Positions 7,342 to 16,513 of a DNA stretch of 64,000 nt are shown in pieces. Made by a program: the position numbers and the translations under genes. The notes under the pieces are model-generated. The model was not told the DNA's origin and ran no database searches. It saw only the letters and a list, made by a program, of their open reading frames with translations. The first letter of the stretch is position 1; each line of letters starts with the position of its first letter. The DNA is from Sphingobacterium sp. (lineage in GTDB: Bacteria > Bacteroidota > Bacteroidia > Sphingobacteriales > Sphingobacteriaceae): NCBI GenBank assembly GCA_031286695.1, contig JAITTY010000010.1, forward strand, positions 248,001 through 312,000, given 5' to 3'.

Positions 7342-10143
7342 TTGAAACCACAATTACAACTTAAAGGAATCGCTGCTGCCATGACGCTCGTAGTAGCTGC
7401 ATCAACAACAGTTTATGCGCAAAGTAGTGGGAAGTTAATGGGGACTATTACTAACAGTAAGACTGGCGAAACAATCACCGGGGTAACTGTTCGTATTTTG
7501 GGGACATCAAGGGGCGGAAGTTCGGATGTATCTGGAAAGTACAGTATTCCAGCTTTACCGGCAGGTAAGTATACTGTAGAGTATATTTACATTGGCTACT
7601 CGACAAAGCAAGTTACCGAGGTTGAGATTAAAGCGAATGATTTGACTAATTTAGATATCGTTCTTGATAATTCAGAAGGACAGGTGTTAGATCAAGTTGT
7701 GGTTACGGGATCTTTTAAGAAGGAATCTATTGGAGCATTATATTCGCAACAAAAAAATAGTGCATTGATTTCTGATGGTATTTCAAGTGAGCAGATCAGA
7801 AGATCGCCAGATAAAAATACATCCGAAGCATTACGCCGTGTCAGCGGTACGACAATTCAAGATAATAAATTTGTCATCGTTCGCGGTTTGAGTGATCGCT
7901 ATAATGTTGCTATGATGGACGGTTCCGTATTGCCAAGTACAGAGGCCAACCGTCGTGCATTTTCATTTGATATTATCCCTTCGAATCTTATTGATAAAAT
8001 TACGATCTCAAAAACAGCGACACCAGACTTACCGGCGGATTTCGCAGGGGGAGCTGTACAGATAACAACGAAAGATATTCCTGATCAAAATTTCATTTCT
8101 TTTGGTTTAGGATATGGTTATAATACAGCCTCAACTTTTAAAGACTTTTTGCAGACCAAGAAAAATTTTCAAAACTATTTAGGCTTTGATGATGGATCTA
8201 GTCAGTTGGCCAAGAATTTTCCTTCGCGGGATGAAGTGGGCGGTGGCTTATCAGGCAAATGGAATCGTTTAGCATTGAAATCATTTTCAAATGATTTTGC
8301 TGTTCAGAATAAAAGTGCATTACCTTCACAGACTTATCAGTTCTCTGTTGGCAAAGTGAAGCAATATGAGGATAATAGCCGATTTGGGGCTGTTTTTTCT
8401 GTTAATTATCGCAACGCTCAAAATATTCTTTCTGATGTCAAACGTCAATGGTACGAATACAATTATAATGATACACAATATAAGTTTTCAACTAATTTGG
8501 GGGCATTAGCCAATTTTGCCTATTCCTTTGGTAAAAGTAAAATTACTTGGAAAAACTTATACAATCGAACCTATGACAATAATTATTTAGCGCGTACAGG
8601 AACGAACGGAAGTTCAACAAATGATAATCGTTTTTTTGCCTTTGATATTATGCAAAAATCATTGTTTAAATCGACTTTGGAAGGAGAACATGCTTTAAGC
8701 GAGAAAAACGATAAATTAAAGTGGACTGCTTCTTGGAGTAATATTGGTAATAATCAGCCAAATCAAATGAAGATTAATTATCAGCGATCTATCAATGAAA
8801 CAGATCCTTCAGCACCTTATCTTGCAACAGCGATAACTGGTGTTGGAAAGGAAAATGCACGTATGTTTTCTGATTTGAATGAAAATATTTTTTCGGGAGA
8901 AGTGGGGTATTCCAAACCAATGGATTTCTTGAATGCACCAACTACACTGAAAGTTGGCGCGGGAACACAATATCGGAAACGGAATTTTGATGCAAGATTC
9001 CTCGGTGCTCAATTAGAGGCTTCTAAAATAGGTGTTGATGAAGCGAAAGAGATACAAGGCTTGTCGCCTGATCATATCTTTTCAGCCGATTTAATCAATA
9101 AGAATTATTATAAGCTTGATGAAATTTTAGGCGATGGTGATCTACATAATGCAAATTCATTGACTGGGTTTGGTTATGCCATGTTGGATCAGAAATTTAA
9201 TGATCGTTTCCGTGTTGTGTATGGTTTGCGAGTTGAAGATTATAGTGTAAAACTTAACTCATATACAGTTCTGACGAGAAAGATCGAAAAGAAAGTTGAT
9301 GATCACAAGTTAGACTTCTTACCATCAGTTAACTTTACCTACAATATTACGTCGAAAATGAATTTCAGAGCTTCATATTATCGTACTTTGGCGCGTCCTG
9401 AGTTTAGAGAGCTTGCACCGTTTCAATACTATGATTTTGAGAATTTGGCAATGATTTCCGGAAATACTGCTTTGAAAAGAAGTTCCATCCAAAATGGAGA
9501 TATTCGTTTTGAAATCTATCCAAGTGCAGGAGAAATTTTTTCGATTTCTGCTTTTTATAAGCATTTCACAGATGCAATTGAGCCAAAACGTTATGATGTT
9601 AATTCAACTCCCGATGTTTCCTATTTTAATACTCCTGAAGCTAATTTATATGGTGTAGAACTAGAAGCACGAAAGAATTTAAGTTTTATCGTAGATGAGG
9701 ATTTCTATCGAAATACAACTGCTTATGTGAATTTATCACTTGTGCATTCGAAAGTAGTCAATGCAACTGATCAAGATTATAAAGAGAAAACACGTCCTAT
9801 GGTGGGACAATCTCCTTATATGATTAATGCAGGATTGCAGCATAATGCATTGGATAATAAACTAAATATCAATATCCTTTATAATCGCATCGGTAAACGA
9901 ATTGCTCAAGCCGGAGGAATACGGTTCTCAAGTGCTTATGAGGCGCCTAGAAATGTATTGGACGCACAAGTAGGATATAAGATTCTAGGAAAAAAAGGTG
10001 AAGTTAAATTGAGTGCTGGAGATATTCTAAATAATGCTGTGAATGTCTACTTTGATAACAAAGTTGATAATAGACCAAATGAGACGCTTTATAAATATAA
10101 AATGGGTTCAAATTATTCATTATCATTTAATTACACCTTTTAA
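7342..10143 (+). CDS. TonB-dependent outer-membrane receptor (system A)
   Basis: A 933-residue receptor. The start is TTG, because an in-frame stop lies just upstream and only this start gives a complete signal peptide (MKPQLQLKGIAAAM... ending VYAQ). A CarboxypepD_reg-like domain follows (about 30-110), then a plug domain with TSEALRRVSGTTIQ and VIVRGLSDRYN, then a 22-strand-type barrel ending in the aromatic sequence YSLSFNYTF. There is no STN signalling domain, unlike the paralogue at 22422. It should import a ligand across the outer membrane using TonB energy. The neighbouring beta-helix lipoprotein is probably its partner. The ligand is unknown. Confidence 0.9.
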   Translation: MKPQLQLKGIAAAMTLVVAASTTVYAQSSGKLMGTITNSKTGETITGVTVRILGTSRGGSSDVSGKYSIPALPAGKYTVEYIYIGYSTKQVTEVEIKANDLTNLDIVLDNSEGQVLDQVVVTGSFKKESIGALYSQQKNSALISDGISSEQIRRSPDKNTSEALRRVSGTTIQDNKFVIVRGLSDRYNVAMMDGSVLPSTEANRRAFSFDIIPSNLIDKITISKTATPDLPADFAGGAVQITTKDIPDQNFISFGLGYGYNTASTFKDFLQTKKNFQNYLGFDDGSSQLAKNFPSRDEVGGGLSGKWNRLALKSFSNDFAVQNKSALPSQTYQFSVGKVKQYEDNSRFGAVFSVNYRNAQNILSDVKRQWYEYNYNDTQYKFSTNLGALANFAYSFGKSKITWKNLYNRTYDNNYLARTGTNGSSTNDNRFFAFDIMQKSLFKSTLEGEHALSEKNDKLKWTASWSNIGNNQPNQMKINYQRSINETDPSAPYLATAITGVGKENARMFSDLNENIFSGEVGYSKPMDFLNAPTTLKVGAGTQYRKRNFDARFLGAQLEASKIGVDEAKEIQGLSPDHIFSADLINKNYYKLDEILGDGDLHNANSLTGFGYAMLDQKFNDRFRVVYGLRVEDYSVKLNSYTVLTRKIEKKVDDHKLDFLPSVNFTYNITSKMNFRASYYRTLARPEFRELAPFQYYDFENLAMISGNTALKRSSIQNGDIRFEIYPSAGEIFSISAFYKHFTDAIEPKRYDVNSTPDVSYFNTPEANLYGVELEARKNLSFIVDEDFYRNTTAYVNLSLVHSKVVNATDQDYKEKTRPMVGQSPYMINAGLQHNALDNKLNINILYNRIGKRIAQAGGIRFSSAYEAPRNVLDAQVGYKILGKKGEVKLSAGDILNNAVNVYFDNKVDNRPNETLYKYKMGSNYSLSFNYTF

Positions 10144-10227
10144 GGTATAACATAAACTTAATATTAGTTTAACCCTAATATTAAAATATAATTAGTCTTT
10201 TGTTAAAAGAAATATAAAACTAAAAAA

Positions 10228-11682
10228 ATGAAAAAAAGATTTTTATTCTTATCTCTAGCGGCATTATTGATGGCTGGGGCTTGTAAAGAAACAACAATCA
10301 CGGATGATGGTAAAGACACTGAAACACCAACAAATCCAGAAGATAAAAATGTGGTCGTTGTGACTGGTGAAATCGCTACTAATACAACCTGGTCTGCTGA
10401 TAAAATCTATTTATTAAAAGGTTTTGTTTATGTAAGTAATGGTGCTACCTTGACTATTGAGCCTGGTACTATTGTTAAGGGAGATAAAGCATCAAAAGGT
10501 ACATTGACTATCACACGTGGGTCGAAAATCAATGCTGTAGGAACTGTTGATAAACCAATTGTATTTACTTCGGCTCTTGCCGCTGGTGCGCGTGATAAAG
10601 GTGATTGGGGTGGTTTAATTATTTTGGGTAAAGCCCCGGTCAATGCGGGTACTGATGTAAAGATAGAGGGTGGTTTAACAGCTCCAAGTGGAAAAGAGGA
10701 TAAAAATTATATCTATTATGGTGGTTCTGACGCTGCTGATAATTCAGGTTCCTTAAAATATGTCCGTATAGAATTTGCAGGTATTGCATTCTCTCCAGAC
10801 AATGAAATAAATGGCTTAACTTTAGGTGGTGTTGGAAATGGCACAACATTAGAGTATATTCAGGTATATCGTTCGGGTGACGACGCTATAGAGTGGTTTG
10901 GTGGTACTGTAAATGCAAAGCACCTTCTTACTGTGGGTACATGGGATGACGATTTTGATACCGATTTTGGTTATTCAGGTAAAGTTCAGTTTGCTGTTGC
11001 ACAACGCGTACCATCTCTTGCTGATGTTTCAGGTTCAAATGGATTTGAATCAGATAATAATGCCGATGGAAAAAATGTAACGCCGCAGACCTCCGGTGTA
11101 TTTTCGAATGTTACTGTAATTGGTCCAAGACAAACGGCAACTACTTCTTTTGCAGCTAATTATCAACACGGAATTCATATTCGCCGTAATTCGTCTATTT
11201 CTGTTTTTAATTCATTAATTACAGGCTTTAATTTGGCAGGTATCAATGTTGACGATTCAAAAGTGGAAACGCCACAAGCGACTTCAAATAATATTGTGAG
11301 TAAAAAAGCAGTATTTGCAAATAACTTGTTCTATGGAAATAAGGTAGATATGCTTATTACCCCAGGAACTTTAGCTTCTCAAGTTGAGGCTTTATTGAAA
11401 GCAGATAACGTATTTGAGAGTACTAAGTTTGCATCTGAGCTTGTTAAAGCACCTTATAACTTTGCAAAAGATTTGACAAATACAGTTGGAAGACCAGATT
11501 TTACCTTGTTAACAGGTTCTGCTGCTGCAACAGGGGCTAAATTTACTGATGCTAAAGTAGCCGATAGTTTCTTTGAGAAAGTTGACTATAAAGGAGCTTT
11601 TGGTACGACAGACTGGACTGCAGATTGGGCTCATTATGATCCTCAGAATTTAGCTTATACAACGCCTGGACAAGTAAAATAA
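10228..11682 (+). CDS. Beta-helix surface lipoprotein (system A)
   Basis: A 484-residue lipoprotein with an SPII signal (LMAGAC, lipid on C19). The first half has the repeating ATLTIEPGTIVKGDK and WGGLIILGKAPVN pattern of right-handed beta-helix proteins. The core shares long runs with the lipoprotein at 26056: NSGSLKYVRIEFAG, DNEINGLTLGGVG and FGGTVNAK. An acidic patch (WDDDFDTDFGY) could bind Ca2+ or another cation. It lies 84 bp after the TonB receptor, and the same receptor/lipoprotein order recurs in system B, so I infer that it presents ligand to, or caps, the receptor on the cell surface. No enzymatic motif was recognised. Confidence 0.75.
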   Translation: MKKRFLFLSLAALLMAGACKETTITDDGKDTETPTNPEDKNVVVVTGEIATNTTWSADKIYLLKGFVYVSNGATLTIEPGTIVKGDKASKGTLTITRGSKINAVGTVDKPIVFTSALAAGARDKGDWGGLIILGKAPVNAGTDVKIEGGLTAPSGKEDKNYIYYGGSDAADNSGSLKYVRIEFAGIAFSPDNEINGLTLGGVGNGTTLEYIQVYRSGDDAIEWFGGTVNAKHLLTVGTWDDDFDTDFGYSGKVQFAVAQRVPSLADVSGSNGFESDNNADGKNVTPQTSGVFSNVTVIGPRQTATTSFAANYQHGIHIRRNSSISVFNSLITGFNLAGINVDDSKVETPQATSNNIVSKKAVFANNLFYGNKVDMLITPGTLASQVEALLKADNVFESTKFASELVKAPYNFAKDLTNTVGRPDFTLLTGSAAATGAKFTDAKVADSFFEKVDYKGAFGTTDWTADWAHYDPQNLAYTTPGQVK

Positions 11683-11706
11683 TTATAGTTTAGTTAAAAT
11701 AGATAG

Positions 11707-11733
11707 AAAATCCTGCCTCGTGCAGGATTTTTT
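11707..11733 (+). terminator. Terminator after the system A lipoprotein
   Basis: A 10-bp stem (AAAATCCTGC / GCAGGATTTT) with loop CTCGT runs into six T residues. It probably separates the receptor operon from the small lipoprotein gene or reduces its expression. Confidence 0.85.
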
Positions 11734-11790
11734 GTGTAGCATATATTTTAAATAATTCGTTAAATAGTCAAATAAAATAAATTCTAAATT

Positions 11791-12228
11791 ATGAAACGAA
11801 CAATCTATTTAGTTTTAATGGGTATTTTCCTCTTTTTTGGATGTAAAAAATCGAATGATACCAATCATCCTTCAACTTCTGGACTTAAAGTAGAAATAAA
11901 AGGAATTTCTGGCTGGGGCGAATTTGTAAATATCAGTGTCGATCAAAATAAGACAGAGGTAAAGTATCCCGCTGGAACTACTGGCAATCCTCAAACTGTA
12001 AAAGATAAAAGCTACAAAACAAGTGAAGACATTTTTAGAAAGTTATCGTCATATGTCGAAACGTATGATTTAATGAACGCCAAAATTGACGAGTGTGCGC
12101 GTTGTGTAGATGGAGCAGACTATGTGATTACAATAAGTTCCGGAGATAAAAAAAATACGGTAACAATTGCAGGGCAGCGTACAGATGGTAAATATGCAGA
12201 TGTACTTGATTTTATAAGCAAACTTTAG
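11791..12228 (+). CDS. Small lipoprotein of unknown function
   Basis: A 145-residue protein with an SPII signal peptide (FLFFGC, lipid on C18) followed by a charged linker. The folded part (about 30-145) has alternating beta strands and a CARC motif near residue 108 within IDECARCVDGADYVI, which could form a disulfide or bind metal. I do not recognise the family. It follows the beta-helix lipoprotein across a terminator, so it may be expressed separately or by read-through. It has the same orientation as the receptor operon and may be an accessory to it. Confidence 0.7.
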   Translation: MKRTIYLVLMGIFLFFGCKKSNDTNHPSTSGLKVEIKGISGWGEFVNISVDQNKTEVKYPAGTTGNPQTVKDKSYKTSEDIFRKLSSYVETYDLMNAKIDECARCVDGADYVITISSGDKKNTVTIAGQRTDGKYADVLDFISKL

Positions 12229-12316
12229 ACGTATAAAGCTTACTTGACGATATATTTTTCCACCTTAAGCTTTGATCCTACTGAAATTCTAGGGTAGCGA
12301 TGTAAAATTTCCGATT

Positions 12317-12363
12317 ATTAATTAGAATACCAACAGTGTAAACTTGTTGGTATTCTAATTAAT
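12317..12363. terminator. 18-bp perfect inverted repeat between convergent genes
   Basis: The arms 12317-12334 and 12346-12363 are perfect complements (core AATTAGAATACCAAC / GTTGGTATTCTAATT) around an 11-nt loop. The site lies between convergent genes, so it can serve as a terminator on both strands although no long T-run follows. Confidence 0.65.
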
Positions 12364-12390
12364 TCCGTGGAGCCTATGAAAGGGTCTGAC

Positions 12391-13590
12391 TCACCTAGGT
12401 TCATAGTGATATACAATCTGATAAGACTGATTTTTAAGCTCTTCAGACAATTGACCTATATCCAGTGTTTGCGCTTGAGGAGTAGGCTCACATACAGAAT
12501 AGTATTTTCCGTTGTATAAAATAGCGTCACCGATAGGATGTTCAAATTGGACGGCCATGGTTACATGTGTGGGATAAAGCAGAGTGATCATCGGTAGATT
12601 GTAGATTTCCTTCACCAGATAAAAAAATAAGGCCACACGGTCATCACAGTCACTGTATTTATTCAATAGCGTTTGTTCTGCTGAGAGACGTTTCTCGGAT
12701 CCGAAATTCTCTTCATCATTTTCATATAAGAATGCATACCGGGTAAACCGCATTAAGTAATCGACACCTTCCTGCTGATTTTTTCCTTTTAAATTTTCCT
12801 TAAGTGCTGGGATAAGCGATTGATAAGTCTCCTTGCTGAGTGGGATATTGAAATAGGTTTCAAAATCTACTCCAGGATAGTTTTTAAAAAGATCGCTAAC
12901 ATCATCATTCAACTTGACATTAAAATGGTAGGCTTTATGCCCATAATTGAACTCGATTTGTTTTTCCTTGTAATTTGACGGTGTAAAATCGGGGAGCTTG
13001 GTAATCTTATAACTAAAGTCCGCGATTGCTTCAGGCACTTTTATTTTGACGGGAATGTAAGTCTCTGCACGTTGAAACAGTTTTCCATAATCATGAAAAT
13101 TTAAACAGGTATATTTCTTGCCATCAATTTCAAAAAAAGGAATATCCGAGATATCTTCTTTGTTCTGAATAAAAAATATAATTTGGTTGTTACCGACAGC
13201 CAGGCGAGCATCATAACCTGATTTACACATCAAAAACCATTTATAAAGCGTATAACGGGTGTAATTTTCCGTTTTTGGAGCTATCTGTTGCGCAGTACGA
13301 CGAATAAGTTGATAGTATACCCAATCATTCAGATGGTGTTTGTCTTTGTATTCTAAAAGGTCGTTTACAAGCTGAAAGTAATCGGTTTGGTCAGCTGTTT
13401 GATAGAACTTCTGGACATGTGCTATCGTTAGACTATCTTTGAATGGGATATTAAGAGCAGCTGGGACATCAATCGATACCTTACCCTCATAAAAATTGAA
13501 ATCATAATGTTGCGCAAGGAGATGTTGCGAAGCGCAAGTAAACCAAACTAAAATGGTCAAAAACACCCTATGAATTCCCTTTAATTTCAA
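12391..13590 (-). CDS. Exported transglutaminase-like protein
   Basis: A 399-residue protein with a signal peptide ending LLAQ. The C-terminal third resembles the transglutaminase-like cysteine-protease fold: C315 in KYSDCDDRVALFF at the start of a helix, a His in PTHVTMAVQF about 27 residues later, and a final YYSVCEPTP where an Asp is usual but a Glu is seen. The first 270 residues are of unknown fold. It may be a periplasmic peptidase or a protein-binding relic. The gene stands alone, convergent with the small lipoprotein gene and divergent from dnaX. Confidence 0.65.
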   Translation of the reverse strand: MKLKGIHRVFLTILVWFTCASQHLLAQHYDFNFYEGKVSIDVPAALNIPFKDSLTIAHVQKFYQTADQTDYFQLVNDLLEYKDKHHLNDWVYYQLIRRTAQQIAPKTENYTRYTLYKWFLMCKSGYDARLAVGNNQIIFFIQNKEDISDIPFFEIDGKKYTCLNFHDYGKLFQRAETYIPVKIKVPEAIADFSYKITKLPDFTPSNYKEKQIEFNYGHKAYHFNVKLNDDVSDLFKNYPGVDFETYFNIPLSKETYQSLIPALKENLKGKNQQEGVDYLMRFTRYAFLYENDEENFGSEKRLSAEQTLLNKYSDCDDRVALFFYLVKEIYNLPMITLLYPTHVTMAVQFEHPIGDAILYNGKYYSVCEPTPQAQTLDIGQLSEELKNQSYQIVYHYEPR

Positions 13591-13741
13591 TTCTTAACAA
13601 TTTGATAACATTGTAGTAATATAAAATTAACGATAAAATTGGCATTTTTTATGCACTGAAGGAATTATTATTAAAAAATTACAATCTATTTTTAGGATTT
13701 AGATGCTCCGTTTTCATTTTTAAAATCCGTATCTTCGTGCA

Positions 13742-15589
13742 ATGGATAATTTTATTGTTTCTGCACGTAAATACCGCCCGATTACCTTTGATTCGGTTGT
13801 AGGTCAGCAACACATTACTGGTACCTTAAAGAATGCAATACACAACAACCAGTTGGCGCAGGCATTTTTGTTTTGTGGTCCCCGTGGTGTGGGTAAAACT
13901 ACCTGTGCACGGATTTTAGCTAAAACAATAAATTGTGAAAATATCTTAGCTGGAACTGAGCCCTGTGGAGCTTGCGATAGCTGTAAGTCTTTCCAGAATG
14001 GAAATTCTTTTAGCATCCATGAACTGGATGCGGCATCCAACAACTCAGTTGATGATATCCGTAATCTTATAGATCAGGTACGTATACCGCCACAAGCGGG
14101 AAAATATAAAATCTATATCATAGATGAGGTGCATATGCTTTCGCAAGCCGCTTTCAATGCTTTTTTAAAGACATTGGAGGAACCTCCTTCCTATGCGATT
14201 TTTATCTTAGCGACTACTGAGAAGCATAAAATTTTGCCTACTATACTTTCGCGCTGTCAGATTTTTGATTTTAACCGGATCAAGGTTGAAGATATGGCCG
14301 GTCATTTGGCTAATATTGCGGATAGGGAAGGTATAACCTACGATCAGGATGGCCTGCATATCATTGCCCAAAAAGCAGATGGTGGTCTTCGTGATGCTTT
14401 GTCGATGTTCGACCAGATTGTCAGTTTTTCCAATAAACACGTAACTTATCAAGCTGTAATCGATAATTTGAATATTTTAGATTACGATTATTATTTTAAG
14501 CTGACAGATGCGATTTTAACGGAGGATGCGGCACAGAGCTTGCTCATTTTCAATGAAATTTTAAACCACGGATTTGATGGTAGCCATTTTATAGCTGGTC
14601 TATCAGCGCATTTCAGAAATTTGCTCGTTGCCAAAGAGCCGTCAACCTTAAAATTGCTAGAAGTCAGCGACAGTATTCGTCAAAAGTATCTGCAGCAATC
14701 CCAAAAAGCCACTCCAGGATTTTTGTTATCGGCATTGAATATTTCCAATCAATGTGAGATCAACTATAAGACAAGTAAAAATCAACGTTTACAGGTTGAA
14801 CTTTCGCTCCTCAAGACATGTCATATTGCAAGTGCGATTAAACTGAGCCAGCTTGGATCCGTGCAGATTCCTTCGGCTACCGAGGGCGTAAAAAAAAAAC
14901 TTCCTGAGCCAGTAGCAGCAGCACAGCCAAAACAAACCTCACTAGTCCCTACTTCGCAAACGACTTCTCCAGCGAATGCTCCTGTCGTTGAAAGCCAGGT
15001 GATACCGCGTTCCCAAGCTAATCCTGTAAATTATCAAGCTTCCGAGACAAAGGAAGAGGTGAAAAAAGATATTATTTCCAACGAGCCTCCTAAGGTAAAA
15101 AAAGGTGGTTGGGGTGCCTCCGCTTCAGCAATTATTCCATCGTTGCCAGATTTGAATACGATATACGATAACAATTCGGTTGCCAAAGAAGGGGATGAAC
15201 CTGAATTGATCCGCGGGAGCGAACAGCGTGATGTTTCATTTGGGCAATTTATTGCTGTTTGGAACAGTTATGCTGAACAGTTAAAAACAGAAAATAAGAT
15301 TAACTTATATACCATGATGACTGCCATGCAGCCTAGATTAAATGGTACGTTGATTGAAATTGATGTAGAAAATGGAGTTCAGATGGATGTCTTACAAAGT
15401 GCCAAGGTTGATGTGTTGAATTACCTTCGGGTGAAGCTGCAGAATTTTTCGTTGGATCTACAGGGGGTGATGATGGAACATACTATTTCGCGCAAACCTT
15501 ATACCTCACAAGAGAAATATCAAGCAATGGTCAACAAAAACCCACTTTTAGATACCTTGCGGAAGGAGTTTAACTTGGGACTAAGCTAA
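13742..15589 (+). CDS. dnaX: DNA polymerase III subunit gamma/tau
   Basis: A 615-residue clamp-loader ATPase. The AAA+ module has Walker A GPRGVGKTT (46-54), zinc-binding cysteines C65, C75, C78 and C81, Walker B IIDEVHML, and the sensor TTEKHKILPTILSRCQIF. A Pro/Gln/Thr-rich linker (about 385-470) leads to a C-terminal domain with FGQFIAVWNSYAEQL that should contact the polymerase alpha subunit. It loads the sliding clamp onto primed DNA. No frameshift slippery sequence was looked for systematically; one run of nine A residues occurs near 14891 and could allow slippage to a short gamma form. Confidence 0.95.
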   Translation: MDNFIVSARKYRPITFDSVVGQQHITGTLKNAIHNNQLAQAFLFCGPRGVGKTTCARILAKTINCENILAGTEPCGACDSCKSFQNGNSFSIHELDAASNNSVDDIRNLIDQVRIPPQAGKYKIYIIDEVHMLSQAAFNAFLKTLEEPPSYAIFILATTEKHKILPTILSRCQIFDFNRIKVEDMAGHLANIADREGITYDQDGLHIIAQKADGGLRDALSMFDQIVSFSNKHVTYQAVIDNLNILDYDYYFKLTDAILTEDAAQSLLIFNEILNHGFDGSHFIAGLSAHFRNLLVAKEPSTLKLLEVSDSIRQKYLQQSQKATPGFLLSALNISNQCEINYKTSKNQRLQVELSLLKTCHIASAIKLSQLGSVQIPSATEGVKKKLPEPVAAAQPKQTSLVPTSQTTSPANAPVVESQVIPRSQANPVNYQASETKEEVKKDIISNEPPKVKKGGWGASASAIIPSLPDLNTIYDNNSVAKEGDEPELIRGSEQRDVSFGQFIAVWNSYAEQLKTENKINLYTMMTAMQPRLNGTLIEIDVENGVQMDVLQSAKVDVLNYLRVKLQNFSLDLQGVMMEHTISRKPYTSQEKYQAMVNKNPLLDTLRKEFNLGLS

Positions 15590-15619
15590 TTCAAACACTT
15601 TAGTTGTTGTTTATTTTTG

Positions 15620-15627
15620 TACATTTG
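15620..15627 (+). promoter_or_regulatory. Possible -7 box upstream of rlmB
   Basis: TACATTTG fits TAnnTTTG and lies 40 nt before the rlmB start. The -33 region is a poor match, so confidence is low. Confidence 0.4.
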
Positions 15628-15666
15628 CATTCTCTTCTATGAAGAGGGAAATATTTAGTATTTATT

Positions 15667-16455
15667 ATGCAGGGAAATTTTCAGAGACGTGATCGCGACC
15701 ACGGGGAAAGACGTGAAGTGAATCAGATGGTATTTGGTATTCGTGCCGTTATTGAAGCAATTGATAGTGGTAAAGAGATCGAGTCATTGTTTATACAGCG
15801 TGGTTTGAGCGGTAGTTTGATTCTAGAATTAAAAGCCTTGTTAAAAGAGCATAATATTGCTTTTCAACAGGTGCCCATCGAGAAATTAAACCGGATAACA
15901 CGTAAAAACCACCAAGGTGTAATCGCTGTCATTTCTCCAATTACCTATCATGACATTGAAGAACTTCTACCACAGATTTATGAAAAAGGTGAGACTCCGT
16001 TACTTTTGATGCTGGATGGTGTCACAGATGTACGCAATTTAGGTGCCATTGCACGCACAGCAGAATGTTCGGGTGTACATGCTATCATTGTCCCTAAAAA
16101 GGGCTCTGCGGAAGTTAATCCTGATGCGATCAAAACATCTGCAGGTGCACTGTATAAAATTCCTGTTTGTCGCCATGATAGCCTTTCAAAAGTTGGTAAA
16201 TTTTTAATTGATTCGGGCGTACAGTTAGTTGCTAGTACAGAAAAAACAACCTCGAGTATCTACGATGTAGATTATACGGGGCCAACTTGTGTGATTATGG
16301 GAGCAGAAGATGTTGGTGTTTCCAATGATCTAATCCGTATTGCAGACAATCTTGCTAAGATACCAATGTACGGTGAAATAAGTTCTTTAAATGTATCTGT
16401 CTCGGCCGCAGTTGTCATATATGAAGCAATTCGCCAACGTATTGTTAAAAAATAA
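15667..16455 (+). CDS. rlmB: 23S rRNA (guanosine2251-2'-O)-methyltransferase RlmB
   Basis: A 262-residue SpoU/TrmH-family methyltransferase. An N-terminal substrate-binding domain (about 18-95, VFGIRAVIEAIDSGKEI) precedes the knot domain with motif 1 DGVTDVRNLGAIARTAE, motif 2 CVIMGAEDVGVSN and motif 3 KIPMYGEISSLNVSVSAAV. It uses SAM to methylate G2251 in the ribosomal P site. The basic N-terminal tail (RRDRDHGERRE) may aid RNA binding. A second SpoU-type gene at 60812 lacks this tail. The gene is followed by a bidirectional terminator. Confidence 0.9.
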   Translation: MQGNFQRRDRDHGERREVNQMVFGIRAVIEAIDSGKEIESLFIQRGLSGSLILELKALLKEHNIAFQQVPIEKLNRITRKNHQGVIAVISPITYHDIEELLPQIYEKGETPLLLMLDGVTDVRNLGAIARTAECSGVHAIIVPKKGSAEVNPDAIKTSAGALYKIPVCRHDSLSKVGKFLIDSGVQLVASTEKTTSSIYDVDYTGPTCVIMGAEDVGVSNDLIRIADNLAKIPMYGEISSLNVSVSAAVVIYEAIRQRIVKK

Positions 16456-16475
16456 AATATAATTTATTTGATTAC

Positions 16476-16508
16476 AAAAAAGCCTTTGTCAAAAACAAAG
16501 GCTTTTTT
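16476..16508. terminator. Bidirectional terminator between rlmB and the acyl-CoA ligase
   Basis: A perfect 13-bp stem (AAAAAAGCCTTTG / CAAAGGCTTTTTT) with a 7-nt loop. It gives a T-run on both strands, so it ends both convergent transcripts. Confidence 0.92.
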
Positions 16509-16513
16509 GTAGG

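Noticed and set aside
12317..12363. Insertion-sequence terminal repeat or attachment site
   Set aside because: The two arms form one close hairpin with an 11-nt loop and no gene between them, so a terminator role is simpler.
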